64,000 nucleotides of DNA from Plantibacter flavus (GCF_002024505.1 NZ_CP019402.1:3534001-3598000), one strand, 5' to 3'; shown: positions 37,023-46,303, numbered from the stretch's first letter. Notes: a model not told the origin generated them from the sequence alone. A program made the numbers and translations.

Positions 37023-37997
37023 ATGACCCGTTCGCCGATGGCGACCCCGACGACCGGCGACAGCACCGCCGCGGGGCGCCTGCCCGTCGCCGCCGCGATC
37101 CTCGCCGCCGTGTGCTTCGGGACGACGGGGACGGCTCACGCGCTCCTGCCGATCGAGGTGGGTTCGGTCGCCTTCGGCGCCGCACGCATCGTCTTCGGCG
37201 GAGCGTTGCTCGTCCTCGTGTGGGCGGCGTTCGCCCATCGCTCCGGGTCCACGAGGCCGCCTCGCCCCGGCGCCGTGGAACTCGGGAGGCCCGTCCTGAT
37301 CATCGCCGTCATCGTCGGTACGGTCGGCGTCACCGCGTACCAGCCGTTCTTCTTCCTCGGAGTGGAACGCAACGGTGTCGCGATCGGGACCCTCACGGCG
37401 CTCGGTTCCGCACCCGCCATCACCGGCCTCCTCGAATGGGCGATCCATCGCCGGCGCCCGAGCGGTCGCTGGTTCCTGGCCACGATCGTCGCCGCGATCG
37501 GTGTCGCCGTCCTGTCCGGAGTGACGGGCGGCGGGATCGGGACCGTCTCGGTGGACGGGCTGCTCGCGTCCGTCGGCGCCGGAGCCTCGTACGCCCTGTA
37601 CACGCTCTGCAGCAAGGCACTCATCGAACACGGGTGGACACCGCTCGGCACCATGGCGGCGCTCTTCGGCGGAGCGGCGCTCGTCTCGGTGCCGATCCTC
37701 CTCGCCACCGAGACCGCCTGGATCCTCACGGCACCCGGCGCACTCGCGGTCGTGTGGCTCGCGCTGGTGAACACGGTGGCGGGGTACCTGCTGTTCGGCT
37801 ACGCGCTCGGCGGGTTGCCCGCGTCACGGGTCGCGACGCTCACGCTCTTCGAGCCGTTGACGGCGACGCTCCTCGGCATCCTGCTCCTCGGAGAGTCCTT
37901 CGGGCCCTCGACCGTCGTCGGTGCAGCGCTGCTCGTGACCGGACTCGCGATCCTCGTCGTGCCCACGCGCACCGATCGTCGCGAGGTCGCCCGATGA
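37023..37997 (+). CDS. EamA-family (DMT) transporter
   Basis: A 324-residue transporter with ten helices in two EamA repeats (ILAAVCFGTTGTAHALLPIE; LASVGAGASYALYTLCSKAL). The C-terminal repeat ends TLLGILLLGESFGPSTVVGA, the usual EamA closing motif. The gene overlaps the GntR regulator downstream, which implies the regulator senses the transporter's substrate, probably an exported metabolite or amino acid. The frame is open further upstream, but the ATG used lies after the operator. Confidence 0.88.
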   Translation: MTRSPMATPTTGDSTAAGRLPVAAAILAAVCFGTTGTAHALLPIEVGSVAFGAARIVFGGALLVLVWAAFAHRSGSTRPPRPGAVELGRPVLIIAVIVGTVGVTAYQPFFFLGVERNGVAIGTLTALGSAPAITGLLEWAIHRRRPSGRWFLATIVAAIGVAVLSGVTGGGIGTVSVDGLLASVGAGASYALYTLCSKALIEHGWTPLGTMAALFGGAALVSVPILLATETAWILTAPGALAVVWLALVNTVAGYLLFGYALGGLPASRVATLTLFEPLTATLLGILLLGESFGPSTVVGAALLVTGLAILVVPTRTDRREVAR

Positions 37998-38653
37998 CCG
38001 CGGTCGACGCTGTCGCAGATGCACTGCGGGAGGACATCCTCGACGGACGACTCGGCGCGGACGAGCCGTTGCGGGAGACCGCCCTCACCGTCCGGTTCGG
38101 CGTCAACCGGCACACCGTCCGGGCGGCACTGCAGGCGCTCGCGGCGGAGCGCCTCGTCACGTTCGAGGCCTACCGCGGCGCACGGGTGCGGTCGTTCAGC
38201 GACGCCGACGTGCTCGCCCTCATGGAGTACCGGACGGCGATCGAGGCCGAGGCGGTCCGACTGCTGCGAACACGTGCGGAGCCGTCGTCCCACCCACCGG
38301 CCTCGATCATCGCGGCGAACGACAACCTCCGACGCATCTGCATCGACCGGCCCGGCGATCACCGCGCCATCGAGGTCGCGCACGCCGAGCTGCACCACGC
38401 GATCGTCGCCGCGGCCCGGAGCCCTCGACTGGGCGAGGCGCACGCTGGCCTGCTCGCCGAGCTCGGCCTGTTCATGGTGCAGCTCCGGAGCGTCCTCCCG
38501 CCGGAGGAACTCATCGACCAGCACGACCGACTCGTCGACGCCCTCAGCGGCGACCATGGCGAGGAGGAGCTCCGCGCGCACCTCGCGCACTCGGCGGAAC
38601 AGCTCATCGCGCTCCGCCGATCGGCCCCCGAGGGCATCCGGTCCGGCCCCTGA
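37994..38653 (+). CDS. GntR-family regulator (FCD-like)
   Basis: A 219-residue regulator. The GntR winged helix occupies residues 5-70 (LREDILDGRLGADEPLRETA, FGVNRHTVRAALQALAAERL). The C-terminal helical domain (ALMEYRTAIEAEAVRLLRT, HAELHHAIVAAARSPRL) is FCD-like with potential metal-binding histidines. It overlaps the EamA gene and probably binds the palindrome ahead of it. Confidence 0.9.
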   Translation: MTAVDAVADALREDILDGRLGADEPLRETALTVRFGVNRHTVRAALQALAAERLVTFEAYRGARVRSFSDADVLALMEYRTAIEAEAVRLLRTRAEPSSHPPASIIAANDNLRRICIDRPGDHRAIEVAHAELHHAIVAAARSPRLGEAHAGLLAELGLFMVQLRSVLPPEELIDQHDRLVDALSGDHGEEELRAHLAHSAEQLIALRRSAPEGIRSGP

Positions 38654-38694
38654 GCCGCCTCTCCCGGTCCGGCCCCTGCTCCACCCCTCCCGGT

Positions 38695-38742
38695 CCGGTC
38701 CCTGAGCCTGTCGAAGGGCGCCTCGACAAGCTCGGTGAGCGG
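38695..38742. repeat. Inverted pair of dispersed repeats
   Basis: CCGGTCCCTGAGCCTGTCGA followed by AGGGCG and an inverted partner CCTCGACAAGCTCGGTGAGC. Together they can fold into a hairpin after the GntR gene. Confidence 0.7.
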
Positions 38743-38788
38743 ATCGCGCTCGGTGACCGGATGGAACTCGACGACCGCGGTCGTGCGA

Positions 38789-40420
38789 TCAGCCTCGCGT
38801 CGAGGTGACCGTCTCCGGCAGCGAGCCGGTGGCGTCGGCCGCCGGGCGGACCGCGGGGTGCTCCTCGGACGGACCCGACCACGGCAGCGTCACCGTGAAC
38901 GTCGTGCCGGCGGAGGACGAGGCGACCTCGATCGAGCCCTCGTGACCCTCGGCGATCGACAGGGCGATCGCCAGCCCGAGGCCCGTGCTGCCGGCCGCAC
39001 GCGAGCGCGACGAGTCGGCCCGGGCGAACCGGTCGAAGAGTTCGGGGAGGAAGGCCTCGTCGATGCCGGGTCCGTCGTCGGCGATCGTCAGCGAGGCGCG
39101 CTGCGGCTCGTCGGGACTCTTCGGTGCGCTGATGCGGGTGACCACGGAGGTGCCGGCCGGGGTGTGCACGGCGGCGTTCGACAGCAGGTTCACGACGAGC
39201 TGATGCAGGCGCTCGCGGTCGCCGCGCACGACGATCGCGCGCTCCGGCACGTCGACCGACCAGTGGTGCGCCGGCGCCGAGACCGCCGCGTCGCTCACGG
39301 CGGCGGCGACGAGGTCGCTCAGGTCGACGTCGTCGAGGTGCAGGTCCTGGCCCTCGTCGAGACGCGCCAACAGGAGCAACTCGCTGACGAGCGAACTCAT
39401 CCGGGTCGCCTCCGACTCGATGCGGGCGAGCGCGTGCTCCGTCATGGGCGGGAGACTCTCACTGTCCTGACGGGTGAGCTCGGCGTAGCCCTGGATCGCG
39501 GCGAGCGGCGTCCGGAGTTCGTGGCTCGCGTCGGTGACGAACCGACGCATGCGCTTGTCGGTCGCGGCTCGGACGGCGAGTGCGCGGTCGACGTGGTCGA
39601 TGAGGCCGTTGAGCGCCTCGCCGACCTTGCCGATCTCCGTCCGAGGGTCGGTGTCGGCCTGATCGACCCGCACGTCGATCCCGGTGTCACCGCGCTCGAG
39701 TTGCAGCGTGGACACCTCCTCGGCGGCGGCGGCCACGCGGGACAATGGTCGGAGCCCGAGGCGTACCACGATGATCGCCCCGACGATGGTGACCGCGAGC
39801 GCGAGCACGGCGAGGATCGCGATGACGATCGCCTCCTGCTGCACGGCCGCTCGCGGGGTGGCGAGCGAGACGCCGGCCACGAGGGTCTCGCCGTCGCCGT
39901 GGTCGAGGAACTCGAGCCGGTACCCGCCGAGCGACCCCAACTCGATGTTCTGTCGCTCGGAGCCGTCGGCCGCGACGGCCTCCTCGATGAGCGCCTTCGT
40001 CCGCACGTCGAGCGCCGTCGCGTTGGACTGGGTGAAGCGCGCGGAGTCGACGACCGCACCGTCAGCGACGAGCGCGATGAGCGTGCCGGGCCCGTGGCCG
40101 ACGTAGTCGACGAACGGTTTGACGTAACCGGGCTCGCCGCGCGTGGCATCGGGGTCCACCACGGCTCCCCCACCGGCCTGCTGATCGTGGAACTTCACCA
40201 CGGAGTGTTCGAAGGCCTCCATCGATCCCGTGAGCTGGGTGTCGACGACGGCGGTGACCGACGCTTCGACCGTGACGATCGTGAGGATGCCCGACACCGC
40301 GAGGACCGCGGCGATGACCGCGGCGATGCCCGTCACCAGCCGTCGCTGGAGCGTCCACGGGTGCCGCCGGTCCGCCCGAGGCGTCGGCACGCCCGCAGTC
40401 GGAACCGAAGCGGTGCTCAT
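38789..40420 (-). CDS. OmpR-type sensor histidine kinase
   Basis: A 543-residue kinase. Two membrane helices (about 30-52 and 192-215) flank an extracytoplasmic sensor of about 140 residues. A HAMP segment, the H-box TDASHELRTPLAAIQGYAEL, and an ATPase domain with N-box LHQLVVNLLSNAAVHTP, G1 IADDGPGID and G2 GSTGLGLAIA follow. It resembles mycobacterial TcrY/TrcS-type kinases. Its start overlaps the response regulator stop. Confidence 0.93.
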   Translation of the reverse strand: MSTASVPTAGVPTPRADRRHPWTLQRRLVTGIAAVIAAVLAVSGILTIVTVEASVTAVVDTQLTGSMEAFEHSVVKFHDQQAGGGAVVDPDATRGEPGYVKPFVDYVGHGPGTLIALVADGAVVDSARFTQSNATALDVRTKALIEEAVAADGSERQNIELGSLGGYRLEFLDHGDGETLVAGVSLATPRAAVQQEAIVIAILAVLALAVTIVGAIIVVRLGLRPLSRVAAAAEEVSTLQLERGDTGIDVRVDQADTDPRTEIGKVGEALNGLIDHVDRALAVRAATDKRMRRFVTDASHELRTPLAAIQGYAELTRQDSESLPPMTEHALARIESEATRMSSLVSELLLLARLDEGQDLHLDDVDLSDLVAAAVSDAAVSAPAHHWSVDVPERAIVVRGDRERLHQLVVNLLSNAAVHTPAGTSVVTRISAPKSPDEPQRASLTIADDGPGIDEAFLPELFDRFARADSSRSRAAGSTGLGLAIALSIAEGHEGSIEVASSSAGTTFTVTLPWSGPSEEHPAVRPAADATGSLPETVTSTRG

Positions 40421-41208
40421 TCGACCGGCCGCAGCACGTATCCGACACCGCGGACGGTGTGGATCATCGGCGCCCGATCGGCGTCGATCTTCTTACGGAG
40501 GTAGGAGACGTAGAGGTCGACGATGCTCGCCTTGCCGGCGAAGTCGTAGTTCCACACGCGGTCGAGGATCTGGGCGCGACTCAGCACGCGCTTCGGGTTG
40601 CGCATGAAGTATCGGAGCAGTTCGAACTCCGTCGTCGTGAGCGCCACCGGCTCGCCGTCGCGGCTGACCTCGTAGCTGCGTTCGTCGAGGAAGAGCCCGC
40701 CGATCGTGATGCGGGAGTCGTCGTCGGACACGACGTGCGCGGTACGGCGGAGGAGACCACGGAGGCGGGCCACGAGCTCCTCGAGTGAGAACGGCTTCGT
40801 CATGTAGTCGTCGCCGCCCGCGGTGAGTCCCATGATGCGGTCGTCCACCGAGTCGCGTGCGGTGAGGAACAGGGTCGGGGTGCCCGATTCCGGCTCCCCC
40901 TGCGAGAAGCTGCGGAGCTGGCGGAGGACGCTCAGCCCGTCCATGTCGGGCAGCATGATGTCGAGGACGACGACGTCCGGACGTTCCGTGCGGTAGCGCT
41001 GGACGGCCTCGCGACCGTTGGTGGCGACGTCCACGACCCACCCCTCATAGCCGAGGGCCAGGCTCACGAGGTCGGTCAGGACCGCTTCGTCGTCGACGAG
41101 GAGGACGCGGATGGGTGAACCGTCGGCCCGGTACATCCGCGGTAGCTTGGCGAGGACCGCCCGGCGGCGCCCCGAGTCGACGATCTGCGTTGGCAGGTCG
41201 GAGGGCAT
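40417..41208 (-). CDS. OmpR-family response regulator
   Basis: A 263-residue regulator. The receiver has VLLVDDEAVLTDL, acceptor Asp in VVLDIMLPDMDGL and Lys in MTKPFSLEEL. The C-terminal winged helix (TTTEFELLRYFMRNPKRVLS, VSYLRKKIDADRAPMIHTVR, GVGYVLR) binds DNA. A 30-residue N-terminal extension precedes the receiver; an internal ATG at 41136 is possible, but GATAAT six bases before the outer ATG supports the longer form. Confidence 0.93.
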   Translation of the reverse strand: MPSDLPTQIVDSGRRRAVLAKLPRMYRADGSPIRVLLVDDEAVLTDLVSLALGYEGWVVDVATNGREAVQRYRTERPDVVVLDIMLPDMDGLSVLRQLRSFSQGEPESGTPTLFLTARDSVDDRIMGLTAGGDDYMTKPFSLEELVARLRGLLRRTAHVVSDDDSRITIGGLFLDERSYEVSRDGEPVALTTTEFELLRYFMRNPKRVLSRAQILDRVWNYDFAGKASIVDLYVSYLRKKIDADRAPMIHTVRGVGYVLRPVE

Positions 41209-41214
41209 GGGTCG

Positions 41215-41220
41215 ATTATC
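41215..41220 (-). promoter_or_regulatory. -10 hexamer of leaderless two-component operon
   Basis: GATAAT (five of six consensus bases) lies six bases before the ATG. Confidence 0.5.
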
Positions 41221-41305
41221 CGTCGTCGAGCTGCGAGGCGTGGGAGCGACGGGCGATTCATAGAGGCCTCATATCTTTTCAGGCCGAGCCCATGGGTGCG
41301 GTGCC

Positions 41306-41311
41306 TACCGT
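41306..41311 (+). promoter_or_regulatory. -10 hexamer of leaderless GNAT gene
   Basis: TACCGT is followed by GGAGGGC and the ATG. The purine tract is only two bases from the start, too close for normal Shine-Dalgarno use. Confidence 0.4.
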
Positions 41312-41318
41312 GGAGGGC

Positions 41319-42083
41319 ATGACCCGAGCAGAGCCCCTGGGCACGTCGTTCGCCCCCCGCCGTCGCCGGACGGCCGGAGCGACGGCCGAGCCCGCGGACC
41401 GGATCCGGAGCGGCCTCGCCGCCGCGGTCCGGGCTCTGCGTCCCCTGTTCCCGGCAGGCGTCTCACGTCCTCGCTTCCTCCGCGGGCCGCGGATCGAGGC
41501 TCCGGTCGACGCGCACCCGATCAGCACCGACCGTCTCGTCCTGCGTCGCCACCGGTTGGAGGACGCCGAGGCCTGGTACCGCATCCAGTCCACGCCCGAG
41601 GTCGTCGAGCACCTGCCGTGGCCCGTCCGCGACCGGGAGGCGTCCCGCGAGCACCTGCGCCACCGCGTCCGGCACAGCCGCCTCTGGCAGTCGGGCGACT
41701 TCCTCGCCCTGGCCGTCGAGCACGACGGACGGCTCGTCGGCGACGTCTCCCTGCACCTCCGCGACGTCCAGCCCGCCGAGCGCTCGGTCGAGATCGGATG
41801 GGTCCTCGACCCCGCCGTCGGCGGACGTGGTCTCGCGAGCGAGGCCTCGGCAGCCATGATCGACCTGGCGTTCCGCGAGGTCGGGGCGAAGACCGTGACG
41901 GCCGTCATCGAGCCGGAGAACACCAGGTCCATCGCCCTGGCCGAGCGGCTCGGCTTCCTGCGGGCGACCGCTCCGCGCCGCTCATCGAGCATCACCTTCG
42001 CGATCACGCCCTCGCTCCTCGCGGCACGCCGTGCGGAGCGCGTCGAATCCGCGCACACGGAGTCGACCGCCACGCGTCCCTGA
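41319..42083 (+). CDS. GNAT-family (RimJ/RimL-type) acetyltransferase
   Basis: A 254-residue acetyltransferase. The core starts at about residue 68 with ISTDRLVLRRHRLEDAEAWY, then the acetyl-CoA motif VLDPAVGGRGLASEASAAMI and the final ENTRSIALAERLGFLR, as in RimJ/RimL enzymes. The first 65 residues are an unusual arginine/alanine-rich extension. An in-frame ATG at 41292 is an alternative start. Confidence 0.87.
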   Translation: MTRAEPLGTSFAPRRRRTAGATAEPADRIRSGLAAAVRALRPLFPAGVSRPRFLRGPRIEAPVDAHPISTDRLVLRRHRLEDAEAWYRIQSTPEVVEHLPWPVRDREASREHLRHRVRHSRLWQSGDFLALAVEHDGRLVGDVSLHLRDVQPAERSVEIGWVLDPAVGGRGLASEASAAMIDLAFREVGAKTVTAVIEPENTRSIALAERLGFLRATAPRRSSSITFAITPSLLAARRAERVESAHTESTATRP

Positions 42084-42088
42084 TCGCC

Positions 42089-42164
42089 GGCGTCCCGATC
42101 GCCGAACCTGCCGGGGCCGGGTCTCCCCCACTCGAGCCTCGGCAGGTTCAGCCGTCGGGACGCC
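42089..42164 (+). terminator. Large imperfect hairpin after GNAT gene
   Basis: Two 28-base arms (GGCGTCCCGA, five unpaired, GAACCTGCCG...) pair around a 20-base loop. It insulates the operon that follows. Confidence 0.65.
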
Positions 42165-42302
42165 GTCGACGTGTGCCCCTCGAGTCACACGTTCACAATT
42201 CAGGTACTCTCCGGCGCGTCGTCTCCGGCCGCCGCCCGACGGCACCGACCCGCCTGCGGTCTCCTGAGTTGTGCACAGCCCAGGGTTCCGGTCGGTTCCA
42301 AT

Positions 42303-42314
42303 ATCCTATAGGAT
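42303..42314. promoter_or_regulatory. Operator-like palindrome ATCCTATAGGAT
   Basis: A perfect 12-base palindrome in an AT-rich patch about 57 bases before the kinase start. Its core recurs at the promoter of the 52.9-kb operon. The FCD-GntR encoded in this operon is the obvious ligand. Confidence 0.7.
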
Positions 42315-42370
42315 TATCGCGATGTGCCGGCTTGCGCCGGATCGACGGACTCGATGACGAGGAGATGCAG

Positions 42371-44101
42371 ATGACCAGGCTCTGGAACCGACCGGCCGAC
42401 TTCGCGGATGAGATGGTGGACGGCTTCGTCCGCGCCAACGGACGCTGGGTGCGCAAGGTCTCCGGCGGGGTGTCGCGGTCCACGAAGTCCGCGGAACCGG
42501 AGGTCGCCCTCGTGATCGGTGGCGGATCCGGCCACTACCCCGCCTTCGCCGGCCTCGTCGGCCCGGGACTCGCCCACGGCGCGGCCATGGGCAACCTCTT
42601 CGCCTCGCCGTCCGCGCACCAGGTGGAGAGCGTCGTCCGCGCGAGCGAGCAGGGACGGGGCGTCCTCCTCAGCTACGGCAACTACGCCGGCGACGTCCTG
42701 CACTTCACCGCCGCCCAGGACGCCGTGCGTGCCGACGGCATCGACTGCCGCACCGTCACCGTGACCGACGACATCTTCAGCGCACCGCCCACCGAACTCG
42801 AGAAGCGCCGCGGGATCGCGGGCGACCTCACCGTCTTCAAGGTCGCGGGCGGCGCTGCCGCTGGTGGGTACTCCATCGATGATGTCGAGCGTGTGGCGGT
42901 CCTGGCCAACGCCCGGACCCGTTCGATGGGTGTCGCGTTCTCCGGGTGCACGCTGCCCGGTGCCGACGAACCGCTGTTCTCCGTGCCGGAGGGACGCATG
43001 GCCGTCGGGCTCGGCATCCACGGCGAGCCCGGCATCGACGAGACCGACATCCCCTCCGCGGACGGACTGGCGGAGTTGTTCGTGCACCACCTCCTGGCCG
43101 AGGCCGAGATCCCGGAGGGCGTCACCCCGAAGGGAGCGCGTGTCGTCCCGATCCTCAACGGCCTCGGCTCCGTGAAGTCCGAAGAGCTGTTCGTCGTCTA
43201 CGACCGCATCGCCTCCCTGCTGGAGGACGCCGGGATCACCCTCGTCGACCCGCAGGTCGGGGAGTTCTGCACGAGCTTCGACATGGCCGGCGTCTCGCTC
43301 ACCCTGCTCTGGGTGGACGAGGAGCTGGAGCGACTGTGGAGTGCCGCTGCGGACACGCCCGCGTTCCGCACGGGTGCCGTCGACACCGGCGCCCTCGAGA
43401 CCGTGGCCGCCGACGACACCGAGGACGTCGCCTTCCAGGTCCCGGACGCCTCGCCCGAGTCCCAGGAGTCGGCGGCGGTCGTCGCCGACGCGATCACCGC
43501 GATCCACGAACTCCTCGCGGAGCACGCGGACGAGCTGGGACGCCTCGACGCCATCGTCGGCGACGGCGACCACGGCATCGGCATGGACCGCGGGGCGACC
43601 GCCGCCGCCGAGGAGGCCGGGCGACTGCGCGAGGCCGGTGCCGGCGTGGCGACCCTCCTCGACCGCGCGGGCGACGCCTGGTCCGACCGCGCCGGTGGCA
43701 CCTCGGGTGCACTGTGGGGCGTCATGCTCCGCACCCTCGGCGAGCGCCTCGGCGACGCCGAGCGCCCGACCGCCACCGCTGTGAGCGAGGGCGTGACCGC
43801 CGCCAAGAACGCCGTCATGCGCTACGGCAAGGCCTCCGTCGGCGACAAGACGCTCGTCGACGCGCTGGTCCCGTTCGCCGACACGCTGGCCGAGCGCGTC
43901 GCCGCCGAAGACGACCTCTCCGCCGCCTGGACCACGGCGGCGGCAGCGGCCACCACCGCTGCCCACGACACGGCCGGTCTCATGCCCGGCATGGGCCGCG
44001 CCCGCTCGCACGGCTCGAAGGCCGTCGGCGTCGAGGACCCCGGAGCCGTCTCGCTCGCCCTCATCGTGGAGCGTGTCGGCACCCTCCTCGCCGAGCGCTG
44101 A
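42371..44101 (+). CDS. Fused DhaK-DhaL-type ketose kinase (candidate erythrulose kinase)
   Basis: A 576-residue single-chain ATP-dependent dihydroxyacetone-kinase-family enzyme. The K domain has the substrate-binding histidine in GLGIHGEPGID and the GGGSGHYPAFAG loop. The L domain (from about residue 380) has the Mg-ADP aspartates in VGDGDHGIGMDRG and GGTSGALWG. Operon partners (RpiB-family and TPI-family isomerases, FCD-GntR) are those of tetritol/erythrulose catabolism, so L- or D-erythrulose is a better guess than dihydroxyacetone. GAGGAG six bases upstream sets the start; an ATG two codons earlier is possible. Confidence 0.88.
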   Translation: MTRLWNRPADFADEMVDGFVRANGRWVRKVSGGVSRSTKSAEPEVALVIGGGSGHYPAFAGLVGPGLAHGAAMGNLFASPSAHQVESVVRASEQGRGVLLSYGNYAGDVLHFTAAQDAVRADGIDCRTVTVTDDIFSAPPTELEKRRGIAGDLTVFKVAGGAAAGGYSIDDVERVAVLANARTRSMGVAFSGCTLPGADEPLFSVPEGRMAVGLGIHGEPGIDETDIPSADGLAELFVHHLLAEAEIPEGVTPKGARVVPILNGLGSVKSEELFVVYDRIASLLEDAGITLVDPQVGEFCTSFDMAGVSLTLLWVDEELERLWSAAADTPAFRTGAVDTGALETVAADDTEDVAFQVPDASPESQESAAVVADAITAIHELLAEHADELGRLDAIVGDGDHGIGMDRGATAAAEEAGRLREAGAGVATLLDRAGDAWSDRAGGTSGALWGVMLRTLGERLGDAERPTATAVSEGVTAAKNAVMRYGKASVGDKTLVDALVPFADTLAERVAAEDDLSAAWTTAAAAATTAAHDTAGLMPGMGRARSHGSKAVGVEDPGAVSLALIVERVGTLLAER

Positions 44102-44124
44102 CGCCCGATCCCTGAGCAGTCCAC

Positions 44125-44148
44125 GGTCCCTGAGCCTGTCGACGGGCC
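44125..44148 (+). repeat. Dispersed repeat copy
   Basis: GGTCCCTGAGCCTGTCGACG plus GGCC lies between the kinase and isomerase genes of one operon. Confidence 0.7.
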
Positions 44149-44173
44149 CCGCTCCAACAACGAAAGGCACACC

Positions 44174-44635
44174 ATGACCCGCACCTGGCGAATCGTCATC
44201 GGCTCCGATGACGCCGGTTACGACTACAAGGAGATCCTCAAGCGCGACCTCGAGGCGAGCGATCTGGTCGCCTCCGTGGTCGACGTCGGGGTCGACGCCG
44301 ACGGCCACACCAACTACCCGACCGTCGCGGTGACCGCGGCCGAGATCGTCGCCCGCGGCGAGGCCGACCGCGCGCTGCTCATCTGCGGCACGGGCCTCGG
44401 TGTCGCGATCGCGGCGAACAAGGTCCAGGGCATCCGAGCCGTCACCGCGCACGACGGATTCTCCGTCGAACGCGGGGTGCTGTCGAACGACGCCCAGGTG
44501 CTCTGCATGGGCCAGCGCGTCGTCGGCATCGAACTCGCCCGCCGCAACGTGCGCGAGTGGCTCACCTACGAGTTCGACGCCTCGAGCGCGTCGAACGACA
44601 AGGTGCAGGAGATCAGCGCGTACGAAGCGTCCTGA
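44174..44635 (+). CDS. RpiB/LacAB-family sugar-phosphate isomerase
   Basis: A 153-residue isomerase. Family signatures are [14 protein letters not shown], the catalytic cysteine loop [19 protein letters not shown], and [14 protein letters not shown]. Annotation pipelines would call it ribose-5-phosphate isomerase B. Beside a DhaK-type kinase and a TPI paralogue it more likely interconverts D-erythrulose 4-phosphate and D-erythrose 4-phosphate, like EryI in Brucella and DerI in mycobacteria. That assignment is contextual. Confidence 0.9.
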   Translation: MTRTWRIVIGSDDAGYDYKEILKRDLEASDLVASVVDVGVDADGHTNYPTVAVTAAEIVARGEADRALLICGTGLGVAIAANKVQGIRAVTAHDGFSVERGVLSNDAQVLCMGQRVVGIELARRNVREWLTYEFDASSASNDKVQEISAYEAS

Positions 44636-45438
44636 TGTCAGGACGTCCCAGACTCGTCGGCGTGAGCCTGAAGATGTACTTCGGGCACGCGCAGACGCTC
44701 GACTGGTGCTCGGTCGTCGCGGGGGTGTCGGCCGAGCACCACGCACTCCGATCCGGCGCGGCTGAGCTGTTCGTCATCCCCGGATACCTCTCGGTGACCG
44801 GCGCGGTCGAGCGGCTCCACGGCGTCGCGTCCGTGGGGGCTCAGGACCTCGCGACCGAGGACACCGGGGCGTTCACCGGCGAGGTGAGCGGTGCCGAGCT
44901 CCGCGAGGTCGGCTGCGAGGTCGTCGAGGTCGGACACGCGGAGCGACGCCGACTGTTCGGCGAGACGCCCGACGTCGTCCGCGCGAAGACGACCGCCGCG
45001 CTCCGCAACGGCCTCGCGCCGGTACTGTGCATCGGAGAGACCGAACGCGGAGACGCCGAGACGGCGGCTGAGGAATGCGTCGCACAGCTCGACGACGCCC
45101 TGGCGGGGGCGGTCGCCGCCGGGATCGTGGGCCGCGTCATCGTCGCCTACGAACCGCACTGGGCCATCGGTGCCTCCGAGGCCGCGAGTCCAGCCCACAT
45201 CCGCGCGGTGTGCCTCCGGCTGCGTGGTCACCTCGACGTCCTCGACACGAGGGGTGTGGTCGACACCTCCTCGGCCGTCATCTACGGCGGGAGCGCCGGA
45301 CCCGGCCTGCTCACCACGATCGGCGACGCGGTCGACGGGGTCTTCCTCGGCCGCTTCGCCCACGATCCGGCAGCCCTCGCGCTGGTGCTCGACGAGGTGG
45401 TCGGCCTCGACCGCGCGGGCTCCGACCTGCCGCGATGA
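44635..45438 (+). CDS. Divergent triose-phosphate-isomerase paralogue (candidate erythrulose-1-phosphate isomerase)
   Basis: A 267-residue TPI-fold barrel. The catalytic residues survive: Lys in VSLKMYF (not NWKMN), His in VGHAERRRLFGE, Glu in VAYEPHWAIG. Loop 6 reads AIGASEAASP where true TPI has AIGTGKTA. These departures fit the EryH/LerI branch that converts L-erythrulose 1-phosphate to D-erythrulose 4-phosphate. Its start overlaps the previous stop (TGATG). Confidence 0.88.
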   Translation: MSGRPRLVGVSLKMYFGHAQTLDWCSVVAGVSAEHHALRSGAAELFVIPGYLSVTGAVERLHGVASVGAQDLATEDTGAFTGEVSGAELREVGCEVVEVGHAERRRLFGETPDVVRAKTTAALRNGLAPVLCIGETERGDAETAAEECVAQLDDALAGAVAAGIVGRVIVAYEPHWAIGASEAASPAHIRAVCLRLRGHLDVLDTRGVVDTSSAVIYGGSAGPGLLTTIGDAVDGVFLGRFAHDPAALALVLDEVVGLDRAGSDLPR

Positions 45439-45504
45439 CAGCCGGAGGCCCCGTAAACTGGTCATCGACGATCATCGCGGCCGCTCGACCGGAGGTCCCC
45501 CTCC

Positions 45505-46254
45505 GTGACGACGCCTCGAGCACACCCTTCGGAGCCTGCCGTGGTTGATGCCGTGTTCCCGCTCGGCGCCTCCTCCTCGCTCGAGCGCCGTGGTCTGCGC
45601 GACCGCGTCTACGAGCTGGTGCTCGACATGCTGCTCAGCTCCGGCATCGAACCGGGCGCCCGGCTGTCCATCGACGCCATCGCCCGCGACCTCGACGTCT
45701 CACCCACGCCCGTCCGTGAGGCACTCGTCCAGTTGGAACGCACCGGGCTCGTCACCCGCGTCACCCACAAGGGCTACCGAGTGGCACCGCCGCTCGCCGA
45801 CGACCAGCTCGAGTCACTGTTCGACGCCCGCATCGTGCTCGAGAGCGGCGCCACCGCGCTGGCCGCCGCCCACGCCGACGAGCTCGTCCCGGCCCTCGAG
45901 GTCGCCCTCGCGCAGCACGTCGAGATGACCGCCAGGGTGCGCGCCGCGGCATCGGCCGGCGAGATCCCCGTCGCGCTCCTCCGCGAGTACTTCGCGGTGG
46001 ACTGGAACTTCCACCACCTCATCTTCGAGGGCACCCGCAACCCGTTCCTCCTCGACATGTCCGAGGGCATCTCCACCCGCGTGCACCGCATGCGCCAGAC
46101 GGTCGAGACGGGTGTCACCGACGCCGACCAGGCGGTCGTCGAGCACCGAGCCATCCTCGACGCGTTCTCCGACGGCCCCGAGGCCGCCGCGGCGGCCATG
46201 CGCTCGCACATCGAGCTCGTGCGCACCCGCGCTCGCACCGACGCCGAGCACTGA
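45505..46254 (+). CDS. GntR/FCD-family regulator of the sugar operon
   Basis: A 249-residue regulator. The winged helix spans residues about 30-95 (DMLLSSGIEPGARLSIDAIA, DLDVSPTPVREALVQLERTG). The FCD ligand domain has the metal-site histidines seen in family members (WNFHHLIFEGTRNPFLLDM; VVEHRAILDAFSDG; MRSHIELV). GGAGG nine bases before the GTG supports the start. It is the likely reader of the TCCTATAGGA sites at both operons. Confidence 0.92.
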   Translation: MTTPRAHPSEPAVVDAVFPLGASSSLERRGLRDRVYELVLDMLLSSGIEPGARLSIDAIARDLDVSPTPVREALVQLERTGLVTRVTHKGYRVAPPLADDQLESLFDARIVLESGATALAAAHADELVPALEVALAQHVEMTARVRAAASAGEIPVALLREYFAVDWNFHHLIFEGTRNPFLLDMSEGISTRVHRMRQTVETGVTDADQAVVEHRAILDAFSDGPEAAAAAMRSHIELVRTRARTDAEH

Positions 46255-46303
46255 GCCGCCTCACGTCCGGTGAGCGACAGCGCCAGTCACCTCCGTTTGT
46301 CTG

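Noticed and set aside
42371..44101. Simple dihydroxyacetone/glycerol utilisation operon
   Set aside because: No glycerol dehydrogenase or facilitator is present, and the RpiB and altered TPI partners fit tetrulose phosphates better.
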